Translations under genes and position numbers: made by a program
DNA from: Xylaria sp. FL1777
Lineage: Eukaryota; Ascomycota; Sordariomycetes; Xylariales; Xylariaceae
Direction of reading: 5' to 3'
DNA length: 64,000 bases
Assembly: GCA_022578965.1 (NCBI GenBank)
Contig: MU400510.1
Coordinates: 124,001-188,000, forward strand
Part shown: positions 22,951 to 35,291 of the stretch, piece by piece
Numbering within the stretch: position 1 is the first letter of the stretch
Layout: every line of letters begins with the position of its first letter
Notes under the pieces: model-generated
Told to the model about the DNA's origin: nothing
The model's input: only the letters and a program-made list of their open reading frames with translations
Databases searched by the model: none

Positions 22951-24648
22951 ATGAGAGTAGCTGCACAGGCACTGTGGCTGGGAGCCACTACGGCTGCTTT
23001 TGCACAGGAGCAGAAAGTCCTCAACAACTTCGGCAATGTCGCTCAACAACCTCTAGGGCATGTCAGTGATGCCGTTAGGAACCCTCTCGAGCATATCACT
23101 AAGGCTCTGGGAGAGATGCCTGCTGAAGCCAAGGGTCTCTGGGACGAAATGAGTCTATTGGTTCCTGGCTTCGTAGAGAAGGCAGGCAGCCTTATCTCGC
23201 GTCCGAAGCCTTATACCCGCAGACGTGACAGGGAATGGGACCACATCGTCAGAGGTTCCGATGTGCAAAGCATGTGGGTTGAGACTGATGGTGTAAATCA
23301 CCGCAAGGTGGACGGCCGGCTCGAAACCTACGATCTCCGTGTCAAGGCTGTGGACCCTTCATCCCTCGGCGTTGATAAGGTGAAGCAATACAGCGGCTAC
23401 CTTGATGACAACGAGAACGACAAGCATCTCTTCTATTGTGAGTGAGAAACTCCCTAATGTATTGCTAGACTGGTTACTAACGGGTAGAAAGGGTTCTTCG
23501 AATCACGCAACGACCCAAAGACCGATCCTGTTGTCCTATGGCTGAACGGTGGACCCGGCTGTTCATCAATGATGGGTCTCTTCATGGAACTTGGCCCATC
23601 AAGTGTCGACAAGAATGGTTCACCCCAGTTCAATGAATTCTCATGGAACAAGAACGCCTCTGTCATCTTCCTCGACCAACCTGTCAACGTTGGCTACTCC
23701 TACAGTAGTAACTCCGTCTCGAACACTGTTGCTGCCAGCAAGGATATCTATGCCCTCTTGACTCTCTTCTTCGAACAATTCCCGGAGTATACCGAACAGC
23801 CATTCCACATTTTCGGAGAATCTTATGCCGGCCATTACATTCCTGTATTCGCTTCCGAGATCCTGTCCCACAAGAATCGAAACATTAATCTCCAGAGTGT
23901 TGCCATTGGTAATGGCCTCTCAGACCCGCTCACCCAGTATACTCAATACCGCCCAATGGCTTGTGGCTTGGGTGGCTACAAGGCAGTTCTGGAACCAAGC
24001 GAGTGCCAGTCGATGGACAACTCTCTCCCGCGCTGCCAATCGCTTCTCAGGGGCTGCTATAATTCCGAGAGTGCATGGAACTGTGTCCCGGCAACTATCT
24101 ATTGCAACAATGCTATGATTGGTCCATATCAACGTTCGGGAATGAACGTGTACGACATTCGTGAGAAGTGCAAAGATCAGGCGAATCTGTGTTACACTGA
24201 AACAGCATGGATCGCTGATTATCTAAACCAGAAGGCGGTAATGAAAGCGGTTGGTGCCGAGGTGAATGAATACTCTAGTTGTAACACGGACATCAACCGA
24301 AACTTTGTGTTCCAAGGTGACTGGGGAAAGCCGTACCACCGTCTGGTTCCGGACCTCCTGAAGCAGATCCCGGTTCTTATATACGCTGGTGACGCCGATT
24401 ACATTTGCAACTGGCTCGGCAACAAGGAATGGACTGAACAACTCGAATGGACTGGTCAGCAAGACTACAACAACGTAGAGCTAGAGGAACTCCTACTTGA
24501 GGGCGACTCGTACGGTCAGGTGAAGAGCAGCGGGAACTTCACCTTCATGCGAATTTATCAGGCTGGCCATATGGTCCCATATAACCAGCCCTCAGCATCT
24601 CTCGACTTCTTTAACCGATGGATTGGCGGAGAGTGGTGGAAGGCATAA
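22951..24648 (+). CDS. cpyA: Vacuolar carboxypeptidase Y (serine carboxypeptidase)
   Basis: Two exons (22951-23437, 23492-24648) join to 547 residues, a normal length for fungal carboxypeptidase Y. It starts with a short signal peptide (about residues 1-18) and a propeptide up to about 125. The mature S10 peptidase follows. The substrate-binding [10 protein letters not shown] is intact. The catalytic serine lies in GESYAGHY (about 271-278), the aspartate in [11 protein letters not shown] (about 463) and the histidine in AGHMVPY (about 520). The cysteine-rich insertion typical of the family is present. The enzyme removes C-terminal residues from peptides in the vacuole. The 54-bp intron splits the Trp codon before FFESR. 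Confidence 0.96.
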
Positions 24649-27600
24649 GTCAAAGCTTTGGTCGGGATGACTCGACATGATGAGTACCAAATTTTATTTT
24701 GGTATCACTGTTAGGATGTTAGGCGTTGTCTGCTTTTGCCTCCTTTCAAATATCTCTCTATTCATGGCTATAGACAATATTACACGATTGAAACAGAGTG
24801 TGCTCTTAAGTAACTCTGTGTACATTCTACAACCGGTTGCGAATATGCGTAGACAAGGACATAACTAGTTGGCTAATTCAACATACGATTTTTTATAAGA
24901 AACTGCATCTAGACTTAATAAAATTAATGTGACAAGCGATTAATTACGAAGACCTCGACGCCAAATGGCCAACTAGGTTCCGTACTCAAAGATCGCTGTA
25001 GTTTGCTCTTGTCTCGTGCGCGCTTATCACGAATGAAAAGGGGCATCCGGCTCAAGATCAGGGGATGGAGCGAACCTGACCGAGCATGGCAAAAGACTGA
25101 TATAATCATTGAAATGAAAAAACCTACACACGACGCGAATAGTTCCTGTGGGACTTAAACTAATCTCTCTCTGCAACTTCGCATACACTTTCAAGGCAGT
25201 TCAAGCTGTGATCTGTTCAAGTTGCAGGATTCTGGAGACTTGGAGTTGTCTTGTGTGTACACTGACGAGTGCAGTTAGATTTGGTCGAATGGATATCGTT
25301 TGAAGCAGAGATCTGACGGCACCTCTCTCCTGGAAGGACGAAGCTCGGTATTGCTCTCTGCTAGATGAGTCTTTTATGGTCGTCTTTGGATGTTGCTAGT
25401 TGCAAAATTTAACCCCATCTGTGTGGCCTAGCACATTAGCCACGGCGCTTTAGATAGTGGCGTACGCCACATTACTCGGGCGTTTCCTATTTCCCGCTAT
25501 CCGTTGGTACCTGACTAATGGTCCGAAGCGGGAGTGCGCGGTGACGTATCGTTTTTTTTCTTTCGAATAATTCCCGATAAATATAGCTTCTGAACTACCT
25601 GAGGTAGAGAGCCTTGTAGGCAGACATCATCTCTTAGGTATTATCTTAGGCAACCATATTTCCCCCCATGCCAACTGAGGCCATGAACTGATATTTGCGG
25701 CGTAAACGTGGCGAGCGAAACTGAACTTAATGATGATCGCTACGACGAGTGGAGCTATACTAATGTACCAACACTACAGAGTATGTGCGGTGTGCAGAAG
25801 AGCTTAATTTCAAATGTATCCACCTAGGAACTTGGCAGCAGAACCACAGGAAAGTTGTGATCGCATGCGGTGCCGACAACTACTAACCTACAACATAATA
25901 CCTACGTTAACGTTATACACACACTGCAGTATACATAGTCGGCTTGTTGGTTAGTTTTCCTTCCTACCACCGGCAAGTATAATAGGCAATAGGCACTAGC
26001 CGGCACAACCTTGGCGGAATTTGTCATTGTACAGTTGTACACCACTATAAAACTGCATAAGTTACGCGTATTCGCGAATCCGCGTGTTCGCGCATCGCGC
26101 AGGTAGCAGGTATTAGGTATTAGTGGAACCAACTCATACCTACTCATAGTGCACCAAGGTTACACATACACTGACCTAATCGTCCTGGGAACAAACCTTT
26201 AAACAATAACGCTTGCCTCGGTGTTGAATCATCGCCTACCTAGGTCAAATGGTGCATAATCTGTTGATGCGTAACACCTGACTGGGTGACTGTGTTCATC
26301 TATGGAACTACGGTACTGGTATTTTACAGCAGGTATGTGCGATTCGGTGGCCTGACATTACAGCTAGCTAGAAACCAATTGGCCATTCAGCATCGAAAAC
26401 CAATAAGATCCAAGATATGGTACATGACCCCAGAATGCTGAACCTGCAATGCTTCATTACTGTCACTTGATACCAGGTACATCATTGGATAGCACCTGCA
26501 GACATGCAAGTATTGCTGGTACCAATCATACCTATCAAAATGAAGCATTCATAGGCACCTGTACCGCTGTGCACTGCATATATGTAGCATTGGACCTCAC
26601 TGCTCTTGAATCGTCAAGAGTCTTCAATGTTGAGAGGCTTAGTCTATCTGTTTCATCAATATCTAACTTCTACTGAATGTTAGACTAGGTAGTTTGCAAA
26701 CATGACGAAATTGCTTATGCTGATGCCGTAGGCAATGAAGTGGCCGCGTAGTTCGGGCACTTACCGTACTACCGTACACCTGGGTGTGTACCTAGGTAGC
26801 TAGGAACATAGGAACATTGAACATTCGTTATGCTGTAGTGTAGCTACTACAGAGTACTCATATGCGTACCTTGAGGTATGCTAATTGAAAAAGCGCAAAT
26901 TCTCGCGGCTGTCAAGACCACAAGCAAGGTACCGTCACTCTGTTGCACGTCTCAGGTACTTAGGTAACCAAGATAGAAATGATGTTTGCAGTCATGAAAA
27001 TCCCCGGATTTCCAAACAGCCGAGAGATCCCATCATGTCTATTCTTGTAACCTTTTGTGAGCATCATGTACACTAAGCATGCAGTGTAGGATTCATGAAA
27101 ATCATTCTTTACACTGCCTATTTACTGACCTTGGAGACTTGTTGATCTTATATATATAGCAGTACGCAACCTACGTATATACCAGCACCTACGAGAGGTA
27201 GGGTGAGATAAATTTCACCTACTGTAGATAAGAAGCAACACTAGGTAGGTTAGTTAGTGTATACTAGTAAAGAGTCCATTGCTAAATTTGTGCAGATGTC
27301 CAATCAGAAGCGAGCTTCGCTACCCAATAGCTAAAAGGAAGTCCGAGAGTCCGCACTGAAGATACCCATACCTGCCAAGACAACGCCGTGCAATTCAATA
27401 TCCCTCCCCTGCCAAAGCTAATGTCCAACGGCCCCAATCAAGGCTCCTCGAAGCTAGGCTAGTTCCTCCGGCTCCTCCAACTCACTGTTTCCAGGCAGCT
27501 GTGTAAGTACACCGCAGCAGGCAGGCGTCTTCGAATTTTTGTTGAGCGTCCTGTCCACCAACTCTTCCAGTCTGTACATTATCTATCCAAGTACTTACCT

Positions 27601-28062
27601 GGGTATCGTATGCCTACTGTAGTCCACTACCACCGCGTTCCCCAGGGCGATCATTCCCGGGTGAAAAAGGCAAGGGAGAAGCACCGTCCCCCACTTGTGG
27701 GCTTACCAGGGGCGGTCGTGGAACAAGATCCCGCTCGCTGTCCATCCCCAGGCGAGTCGATCCAAGCAAGAATAGGATTGCATCCGCAGATTTGGACCTT
27801 GGACCTTGGACCCTGAACCACACGCCCACACGCCCCCCTAGTCGGACGCTTATCTCTGCCTTTTCCCCTTTCTAAATCCAGCCTCTATCAATTATTTCGA
27901 AACCTCGTTGCAATTGCTGTTTGCTGTCTGCTGCCGTTGTTGCTGTTGCTGTCGTTGTCGTTGTCGCCGTTGTCATCAGCCGATTCTCTCTGTACCGGTG
28001 AAGCTCCAATTGCACTTCGACTCCTCAGATGAAGGAGATCCGGTCAACCTACGTTTATCTTC
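24649..28062. other. Gene-free region, 3.4 kb
   Basis: No supported gene. The region holds several TACCTAGGTA-type runs (for example 26788-26803), three TTGGACC units in tandem near 27787-27810, and a GTTGTC/GCTGTT trinucleotide stretch near 27905-27975 in what is probably the 5' leader of the CAS1-family gene. Confidence 0.4.
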
Positions 28063-30607
28063 ATGACACAACTTCGGAGATTCGCTGCCTCTTGGCATCC
28101 CCTTAGCAGCATCACATACACTACTCTTTTCCTCCTCTTGCTCTGGACAACATTGCAGAGGACCATACTTGGTACAGTGTTGACCCTCGCGCTTTCTTGC
28201 GCCTCGTATGGTCTTTCTACTTCCTTATAACTGAACTAACGCCGCCACGGCAGGTCAAGAAGACCCGAACAGATGTCGCGCACTTTTAACCGATGGCACA
28301 TGGTCGCCTGCAACCGACAGTCCATTCGACGCGCAGAAATGGGAACCGAACGGTTGTCGCATGGTTGAGTACTCGAGTGGTGCCATACACGACTGCTTAG
28401 TCGGTCGCAAATTCGTCTTAGCTGGAGATTCTACCATCCGACAAATTTTCTGGGCCGCCGCCAGGAAACTTGATCCTAAGTTAGCCGCAGCCGAGCTGAA
28501 GGAGATCGTTGCGGCGGATGAAAAGCACCTCGACCTTTCGTTTAACGCCGAGGGTGTCAGCCTGGAGTTCATATGGGATCCATGGTTAAACTCGACTACA
28601 TTGAAGGACACCCTTGAAGCTTTTCACGTGCTGCCTACTTCGGCACGGGAAGCGACCCTGGTGAAGAAGGAAGAGCGGTCTCCAGCCCTCATTGTGCTCG
28701 GCTCTCCTGGCCTGTGGGCAGCTCATTATGGCGGAGATGATTACATGACCCTCTTCAAAGACGGAATCAATACCATCTCGTCGTATTTATCGTTGGCCTC
28801 GGAGGGGAGTACCACAAGGAGCAGCTCATTGTCTGCATTACCGAACAAAAATGAAGGATACAGCTCTGTACTAAACCACATATTGCTAACCCCAGTCCAA
28901 GAACCTGCCTATAGTGCGTTATCTAACAAGCGGACCGAGACTATCACGCCCGAACGTATCGACGAGATGAACGATTACCTCTCTCAGCTACCCTCAAACC
29001 AGACGTCCCATGTGATTTGGGCCTTTAATCGAATGACGGAAGAGTCAAGTCAGTTTTTCGAGAGTGACGGTTTACATGTGGAGGACAACATAGCCGATCG
29101 CAAGATTGATATTGTACTCAACTCCCACTGCAATAACCCGGCTGTACTGGAGGACCGCTCTTTCAAAGGCACGTGCTGTGTTGAGGAACCCTCCAATTAC
29201 TTGTTCAACCTTGCCTTGATTATCTTGTGCGCCGTCATATTATACACCCCGAGAGCGCAATCCATGCCAAAATTTATCCGACCTGAGTTTCTCACGGCGA
29301 CGCGAGATATACTAGTTACGCTAGCTTGGTGTTGGCTGTGTGATGGTACACTCCAGTTTAGTAAACTGGAACGACATTATCACCAGGGCGCTTTCATTGC
29401 CATCTGCTTAATCTGGCTAGTAGGCAGCTCTTCCGTGTTGCACAAACTCGTTGGAGCAGCAAGCGAGATACCATGGTCGACCATAAAAGACACGAAGAAA
29501 GAAGTTGCAAATGATAACGAGGAAAATAAGTTCCTCTCGAGAGACCAGACCGACGAGATCAAAGGCCTTATGCAAGGAATCATTCTTCTCTACCACTTCA
29601 ACTACGCATCTCAAACACTATGGGTGTACAAGCTCGTCAGAGTGCTAATATCCATGTACTTTTTTCTGTCTGCGTACGGTCACACACTGTATCTTTTGAG
29701 AACGGGTGACTATTCTTTCAAGCGGGTAGCTGTGGTTCTCTTCCGCATCAACGCCCTAAGCGCCCTACTCCCCTTCATGATGGGCACAAGCTACAGCTCT
29801 TACTATTTTGCGCCTGCAGTCACATTCTACTACCTGGTTATATATATAATGCTTCGAACATTGAAGCAAGCCAACGACGATCCATGGCCGCTTGGTATGA
29901 AGGTGCTAGCAACCGCTAGTTTCACCAGTATTCTTATCACAACCCCTGGTTTTCTGGAAATGGCAACAGACGTTCTTAGCACAGTCTTTCGAATGTCTTT
30001 TGATGTGCACGAACTGCGCTTCCGGCTCGCATTAGATCGATATATCGTCTTCGTGGGTGTCACTGTGGCTAGTCTCGTCCACACCGCAACATTAACCGAT
30101 GCACGAGAGGTCTTCACAACCAAAGGGTCTCCTCCCTTGTTTGACTCGGGCCGCTTCCGGTTTTGGGTAATCTGCTCGGCGGGCTTGGCCCTTTTCCTGT
30201 TTTTCACGCAGTCAGGCCTCTCTTCAAAGCAGTCATACAATGCTGCACATCCGTATATATCGTGGATCCCCGTTTTGGCTCTTGTCACACTTCGTAATCT
30301 ATATACACCGGCGCAAAAGATATTCCTTGCCATACCAGCAGCGCTCGGCCGCATCTCCCTCGAAACGTACGTCTTGCAATACCATATTTGGCTGGGCGGC
30401 GATGCAACTGCCCGCTTAACTCTGGGTGGCTTCGAACATGCATCGTTCCCCTTGTTTCTCGTCGAGAAAGCCCTAATTACCACGCTATTCATTGGAATGG
30501 CAGCACTAACGCATCGTGCCACACGCACATTAACGGGCACGCTCTCTGAACGCGGGTTCCTGGTGTTCCTAGTTGCATTGTGGGTTGGCAATCTCATTTA
30601 CACATAG
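28063..30607 (+). CDS. cas1: CAS1-family O-acetyltransferase (multi-pass membrane)
   Basis: Two exons (28063-28171, 28254-30607) join to 820 residues. An N-terminal membrane anchor (about 18-36) precedes a luminal GDSL/PC-esterase-like domain with AGDSTIRQIFW (serine about 96) and a SDGLHV block near 305-310. These give the expected Ser and Asp-His residues. The C-terminal half is a polytopic domain with about ten hydrophobic segments and the LLYHFNYASQTLWVYKLVR stretch of the CAS1 acyltransferase family. Cas1p of Cryptococcus O-acetylates capsule glucuronoxylomannan, and human CASD1 acetylates sialic acid, both in the Golgi. In an ascomycete the acceptor is presumably a cell-wall or secreted glycan; this is not known. 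The 82-bp intron falls in a Gly codon at the end of the first membrane segment. Confidence 0.9.
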
Positions 30608-31535
30608 GCATAGCAGTGTGCGTGGGTTTTATGCATAGAAATAATGGAGACTCTGATTTTCGATTTTGCACTTTTTCAAACGACAAACGGACGGTATAGG
30701 GTAAATCGACTGTGGGAATTCCAGTCGGTTTCAACGGTTTTCATACGAAAGAGACATAGAGCAACCAGCATTGGCATCGGGTTGCGTGTACAGGCGTCCT
30801 ACTTGAAAGACTCATAGCAGTGATGGCATGAGCACATTCTAATGATGAATACATCTCGAGAGCCATCTGGCCAGACGGAAGGCTCTCTCGTTTGCTATAT
30901 GGCAAATAGCAAGCATGCATTTGCGGCGGCGGCGGCACGGTTACACGAATTGAAGTGGTTGTCTAACCTCCCTGCCTGCCGGCATACTTACCTAATGGAT
31001 GAAGTTGTATGGTTTATGCCTTTTGAAGCATGTCTGGGCTAGCTACTACTACTATCTATAGACCTATAGCCGCCTTTGATGAAAGGTTGTGCTGTACTGG
31101 CAGGCCTCTTTGTATGGGGTTGGCCTACGCTTGGAAGGATATAATGTTAATGGATTAGAGACGATATCAAGATTCACAATCCAATCGAAAGTTATTGTCT
31201 ACTGTAAATTTGGACTCTTAGTCTCTCATCTTTCGCCTGGCTTGGTTTGCTTCATTCTAAGCATAAGATGAGTTCTAGGCGAAGCTTCCCCATTTATACC
31301 AAGCGCCTTGATGTGAGTAAAACAAAGTATTATTACGGAAGGCAGATAATGTGACGCCTCTGCTGTGATTTACTCTCTTGAGTTAGTCATTAAATGGCAT
31401 TCGGAATAACAAGGTTTATATTTGCAACTTTTTCAGCTATAGCTAAAGTACAAGCAATCTTAAAAACTTACGGCTACTCGAACTCCCTTTCCGTTATATC
31501 GCTACTCTCTCATTGAAAAACGGGCCTAGTTCATC

Positions 31536-31562
31536 ATAGATAGATAGATAGATAGATAGATT
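31536..31562. repeat. (GATA)n microsatellite
   Basis: Six to seven uninterrupted copies of the tetranucleotide GATA. Confidence 0.9.
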
Positions 31563-31850
31563 GACATATCTGCCTCTGACCATGTCTTATAGCCTCATCG
31601 TGCCTCACCTCCTGCGTATTACACTCTCTAGCCCCGTTTGATGTTTCTTGCCTTTTCCTATCCAGTTCCCGTGTTCGGACCCGTTTACTTGAAGCTGGAG
31701 ATTGGAGCTGTAGAAAGGGACAGAAGAGCTCATTAATGAAAATTATAAAACTTAACAAAAAAAAAAAAACTGTCAAAAGTAAAAAAAAACGTACAACACC
31801 AAGGATTCGCCGGTCGTCACCGACCCGACTACTAGTTTGGCGCTCTCTAG

Positions 31851-32027
31851 CTTATCAAGTGGAGAGCAGACGGGATCCCGAGTTTTCTAGAGGCTATGGT
31901 CGTACATGGGAGACTCCCACCACTATTGCAAATGATATTGGACAGAGTCACCTCAGAAGAGTACCGTGTAGATGGGAAACGAGAATTAGTCAGCAAACTT
32001 CCCAGTATAGAGAAAGGGCAGCAATAG
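31851..32027 (+). pseudogene. Possible 3' exon of an unrecognised gene (remnant)
   Basis: After a splice-acceptor-like CTCTCTAG a frame of 58 codons runs to TAG. It reads like the end of a globular protein (for example LDRVTSEEYRVDGKRELV and KLPSIEKGQQ). No matching upstream exon is visible, because the preceding DNA is A-rich and has stops. I cannot name the family. It could also be chance. Confidence 0.3.
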
Positions 32028-32315
32028 GGATCCAACTAGTCGGTTTTGGTTGTATTAGTTTTTTACAAAGTCGATTCCATGTTGATCTAGGCAATGGTAC
32101 AACTGGTAGCCTGAGATCTCTCTGTCGCCGGCAGGTAATGTTGAAGGGGTGAGCTGGAGGGCCAGAAAGAAGAGATTCTAGGCGAACGAACGATGGATTA
32201 ACTAGATGAGCCTGAGTGAGGAAGGCTGCTGGTAGAGGGGTTTTGCCACAGTGATTTTTGCTAGTTAGCATCACGCTGAAAACTGTTATGCTTAAATATA
32301 TGTGCTGCCCCCTTG

Positions 32316-32603
32316 CTAGAAACGACGTGCTGTCTCGGCAACAATCTCGAGAGTATCTATGAAGCTGGGAGTATCACTCAACCACTGTGCGATGTATAGC
32401 TGGCTTGAGATCATCCCATCTACGACATAACTCCCGTCCTCACCAAAGAGCCTGCAGTGGTGTTAGAGTTCAATCATCCTTATATGTTGTACCATTGTGG
32501 ACTGCTATACCGTAGTGTGATGGCAAGGCCATGCCCATAAGCCCAGTTGTTGTATGAGTCACCGGCTTGGCAAAGCAGAATATTGCCACCAAAAATAATG
32601 CAA
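32316..32603 (-). pseudogene. 3' end of an unrecognised gene, two exons, no visible start
   Basis: Two minus-strand exons (32603-32511 and 32451-32316) join across a 59-bp intron with GTATAG donor, CTAAC branch point and CTGCAG acceptor. The joined frame is about 75 residues and ends in TAG. It contains GGNILLCQAGDSYNNWAYG, then GHGLAITLRLFGEDGSYVV, then a helical tail ending AETARRF. The reading frame stays protein-like through the splice, so this was, or is, a real gene. I find no 5' part upstream (32604-33300), which suggests truncation. I do not recognise the family. Confidence 0.45.
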
Positions 32604-33440
32604 CTATGAGCCTAAGAAACAATGGCGTGAATCTCCTTCGCTGGGTGTATGCGATATCGCGTATTTGAATTTGAGGTAGGACCCTGTGACGTGCTTATAC
32701 GATATGTATAAGCTGTCAGTGACGGCATATGTCAATAAACGATGAAAGAGAGGTGTCCTACAGCTAGTATCAAGGGAGGGTATCTGTGAAGGGATTGGTT
32801 AATAATTATGTCCTCTCTCTCTCTCTATCTTTGTATATAAACCTTAGGGTTGTGTTATTGCCTGACGCTTAGCGTATGAAGAACACTGGCGTAACGAATA
32901 TGAAGATACTCTTTTGAGAATGAATATGAATACCTAAGATTAGATGAAACCTAGAAAATCGGGTTAAAATCTAGAATCACCTAGAGTAAAAAAGGGCAGT
33001 AGAGACTAAAGAGGAGAAAGGCACGGCAGACATATATATATCTACCTACTTAATCCAGTAGTCCCTTGCTGGAGGTGTGAGTATGACGACACTGTATCCC
33101 TTCTAAAGAGGCGCCGTCACACGAGCCGCTAACATAGGTACCGATGACACGCTAGCAGTTCCATGCATGCCTGTACCAACTGTAGCCTGCAGATTGCAGC
33201 AGAGTGAACCCCTCTATCTAGCATTTCGACATTTCGACAGCACCCTGACAGCCACGAGGACCACATTTCTACAGTAATACACACCTGTGTTTAGTATTAT
33301 CATTTTGAAACCGCCCAATACCCGACAAGCCTGATCGCGAAGTTTGAATCTTCGCGGCCCCGAAGCTGTCGTTTATAGAATCCGCGTTCTTTTTCCCTTT
33401 CATTTTTTTTCCTTTTCGTTTTTATTTCTATTCCCCAATC

Positions 33441-34176
33441 ATGTACCACTTAGCAAAAGGCCTGTACCGGCTTGCGACGAGCAAAGAGGGTTAGTTGCGC
33501 CGTCGCACTTCACAACCTCCGATTATCCCCGGCTGTCATCTGCCCACAGTGCTTTCATTATGCTCTCTAACTCGGGATCGCCGCAGAATACTCGGTAATC
33601 CTCCTCGGGCTTGACAACGCCGGCAAGACGACCTTCCACGAACAGACGAAGTCGCTCTTCCTACCCGAACATCCAGACCCCAAGCTGAAGACCGTGCCCA
33701 CCGTCGGCCAGAATGTCTCGACCCTCACCCTTCCCGACATGTACCTCAAGATCTGGGATGTCGGCGGCCAGCTGAGCCTGCGCAAGCTGTGGCAGAGCTA
33801 CTATGCCAGCTGCCATGCCATCGTCTTCATCATCGACAGCACCGACATCGGCGACGGCAACATCGAGCACGACAGCTCCGGCCGACTCGACGAGTGTCGC
33901 CTGGTCCTCGAGGACGTGCTGCAGAACTCCGAAACCGAAGGCGTGCCGCTGCTCATCCTCGCCAATAAACAGGACCGCGAGGATTGTCTCGAGGTCGTCA
34001 GGATAAAAGAGGGACTCGTCAAGAAGGTCTTCGAGGGTGAGAAGGCCTCCAGCATTCGCGATTCGAGAGTGCTACCCATTAGCGCGCTGACCGGGACCGG
34101 AGTCCGGGAAGCTATCGACTGGGTCAGGTCTCGGGTCAAGTGGAACAAGGAGTCAAGACCGCCTGTCATGAGATAG
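33441..34176 (+). CDS. arl3: ARF-like small GTPase Arl3 (ARFRP1 type)
   Basis: Two exons (33441-33489, 33587-34176) join to 212 residues. The G motifs are GLDNAGKTT (P loop), PTVGQNV (switch 1), WDVGGQ (switch 2), NKQD and SAL. The N-terminus is MYHL and has no Gly at position 2. Yeast Arl3 likewise starts Met-aromatic and is Nt-acetylated by NatC instead of being myristoylated, which lets it bind Sys1 on the Golgi. There it recruits Arl1 and golgins for vesicle tethering. A small insert after the DSTD segment (IGDGNIEHDSS) is present. The 97-bp intron splits the codon just before YSVILLGL. Confidence 0.92.
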
Positions 34177-34349
34177 AGATCGTATCAGGCGCGGCTGATT
34201 TTCCAATCGAATTCGGAAGCGTTCTGGGCTTGCATTGAGCGGCATTGGGGCAGGCGTTAGGATTGTTCAGAAGAAGCTTTCCATGGTATTTGGCTTCTAC
34301 ATCTTTGGGTATCTTTATTGGTATTATTAAATCCTAGGGATCACGACTG
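34177..34349. other. Convergent 3' spacer, arl3 / rrp45
   Basis: Only 173 bp separate the stop codons of the two convergent genes, so their 3' untranslated regions probably overlap or abut. Nothing else is visible. Confidence 0.4.
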
Positions 34350-35291
34350 CTACCTCTCATTCTCGGCAGATAATTCCGCCATCAGTCCTCCCTTGTCTCT
34401 CCTCTTGAAGTCGTCGGCTAGCTTCGCATCTACCAATGTCGAGAATTCCTTCACCTTAGCGACGGCAGCACTCGCACATTGTATCAAGGATATAGCTTCC
34501 ACCGGTGTACCACCCAGCTTCGCGACCTGACAGATTTCCCCATGCTTGTTGAGGCTGATAGTGCAGCTGCTCACTCGTAGTTGCTCCTCCAGCAGACTAG
34601 CGTCGACCAACATGATCTCTCCGTTTTCGCCGTAGAAGCTAAATGTGACGCAGAAGGGCGAGTGCAGCCAGCTAAGCGGCACTGGCTCTCGCTCCGCCGG
34701 TGTATAGATGGTCACATTGTCTCCTTCCATGCTAGTGTCTGGTTTTCTGAAGTGTCGCAGCGCTGCTACCACAGCTAAGCATGACGCGTCGATCAGGTTG
34801 CCATCGTGCGAGAACACATGGAGATCTACTCGGACAGACCAGCACTTTTGTCCGGCGATAAGGCACAACGACTCGAGGTCGAGGGCGTTGGATCGACGGA
34901 CGGTCTTCTCGATCAATCTGGACAGGAGGACTTCGGTCTCTGTCGGTCTGTTTACTTCGAATGCAGGGGAGGCCATAGGGCTTAGTTCGGTGGTGATTGT
35001 GAAGATGCCATCGAACGGTCGATCCGTATACGGCGTGGTCACTTCGGCGGATACCTTTGCGAGGAGTCTATATTAAATCAATCCATTAGTCCATGTAGAG
35101 CCGTGCCGTGCAAGCCAGAAGCGTTACCTTGTCTTCCCTAGAGTTACGTCGGCCACTCCATACTGGTCGCCGAACCTCAGGTCGAGCTTTCGAAACTGGT
35201 CAAAGGCGCGGCCGTCGATGCGCTGCCCTTCTTGCAGGGCCTGTATCACAAACGCCCGTTCATTGAGGGAGGGTTCGACCTCTCGCGGCAT
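34350..35291 (-). CDS. rrp45: Exosome RNase PH-like subunit Rrp45
   Basis: Two exons (35291-35128, 35067-34350) join to 293 residues. The sequence begins MPREVEPSLNERAFVIQALQ, then QRIDGRAFDQFRKLDLRFG, the signature of the Rrp45/PM-Scl-75 group. RNase PH fold blocks follow (LAKVSAEV, SPMASPAFE, LDLESLCLIAGQKCWSVRVD, DGNLIDASCLAVVAAL). Rrp45 is one of six catalytically inert RNase PH-like proteins in the ring of the RNA exosome, in nucleus and cytoplasm. The yeast-like length (about 300) lacks the long C-terminal tail of the human protein. The 60-bp intron splits the Arg codon of KTRLL. Confidence 0.92.

Larger units (their letters stand above)
30608..33440. other. Gene-poor region with gene remnants
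   Basis: About 2.8 kb. It contains a (GATA)n microsatellite at 31536-31562, A-rich runs at 31758-31792, two possible gene tails (31851-32027 plus strand; 32316-32603 minus strand) and the promoter of the ARL3 gene with a T-rich leader (33380-33430). Nothing else is identified. Confidence 0.45.

Noticed and set aside
27905..27975. CRISPR-like or coding repeat
   Set aside because: The repeat is a simple degenerate GTTGTC/GCTGTT trinucleotide stretch in a leader region of a eukaryotic gene.
29830..30597. 255-codon minus-strand frame
   Set aside because: Antisense shadow of the CAS1-family gene; the plus strand carries the recognisable domain.
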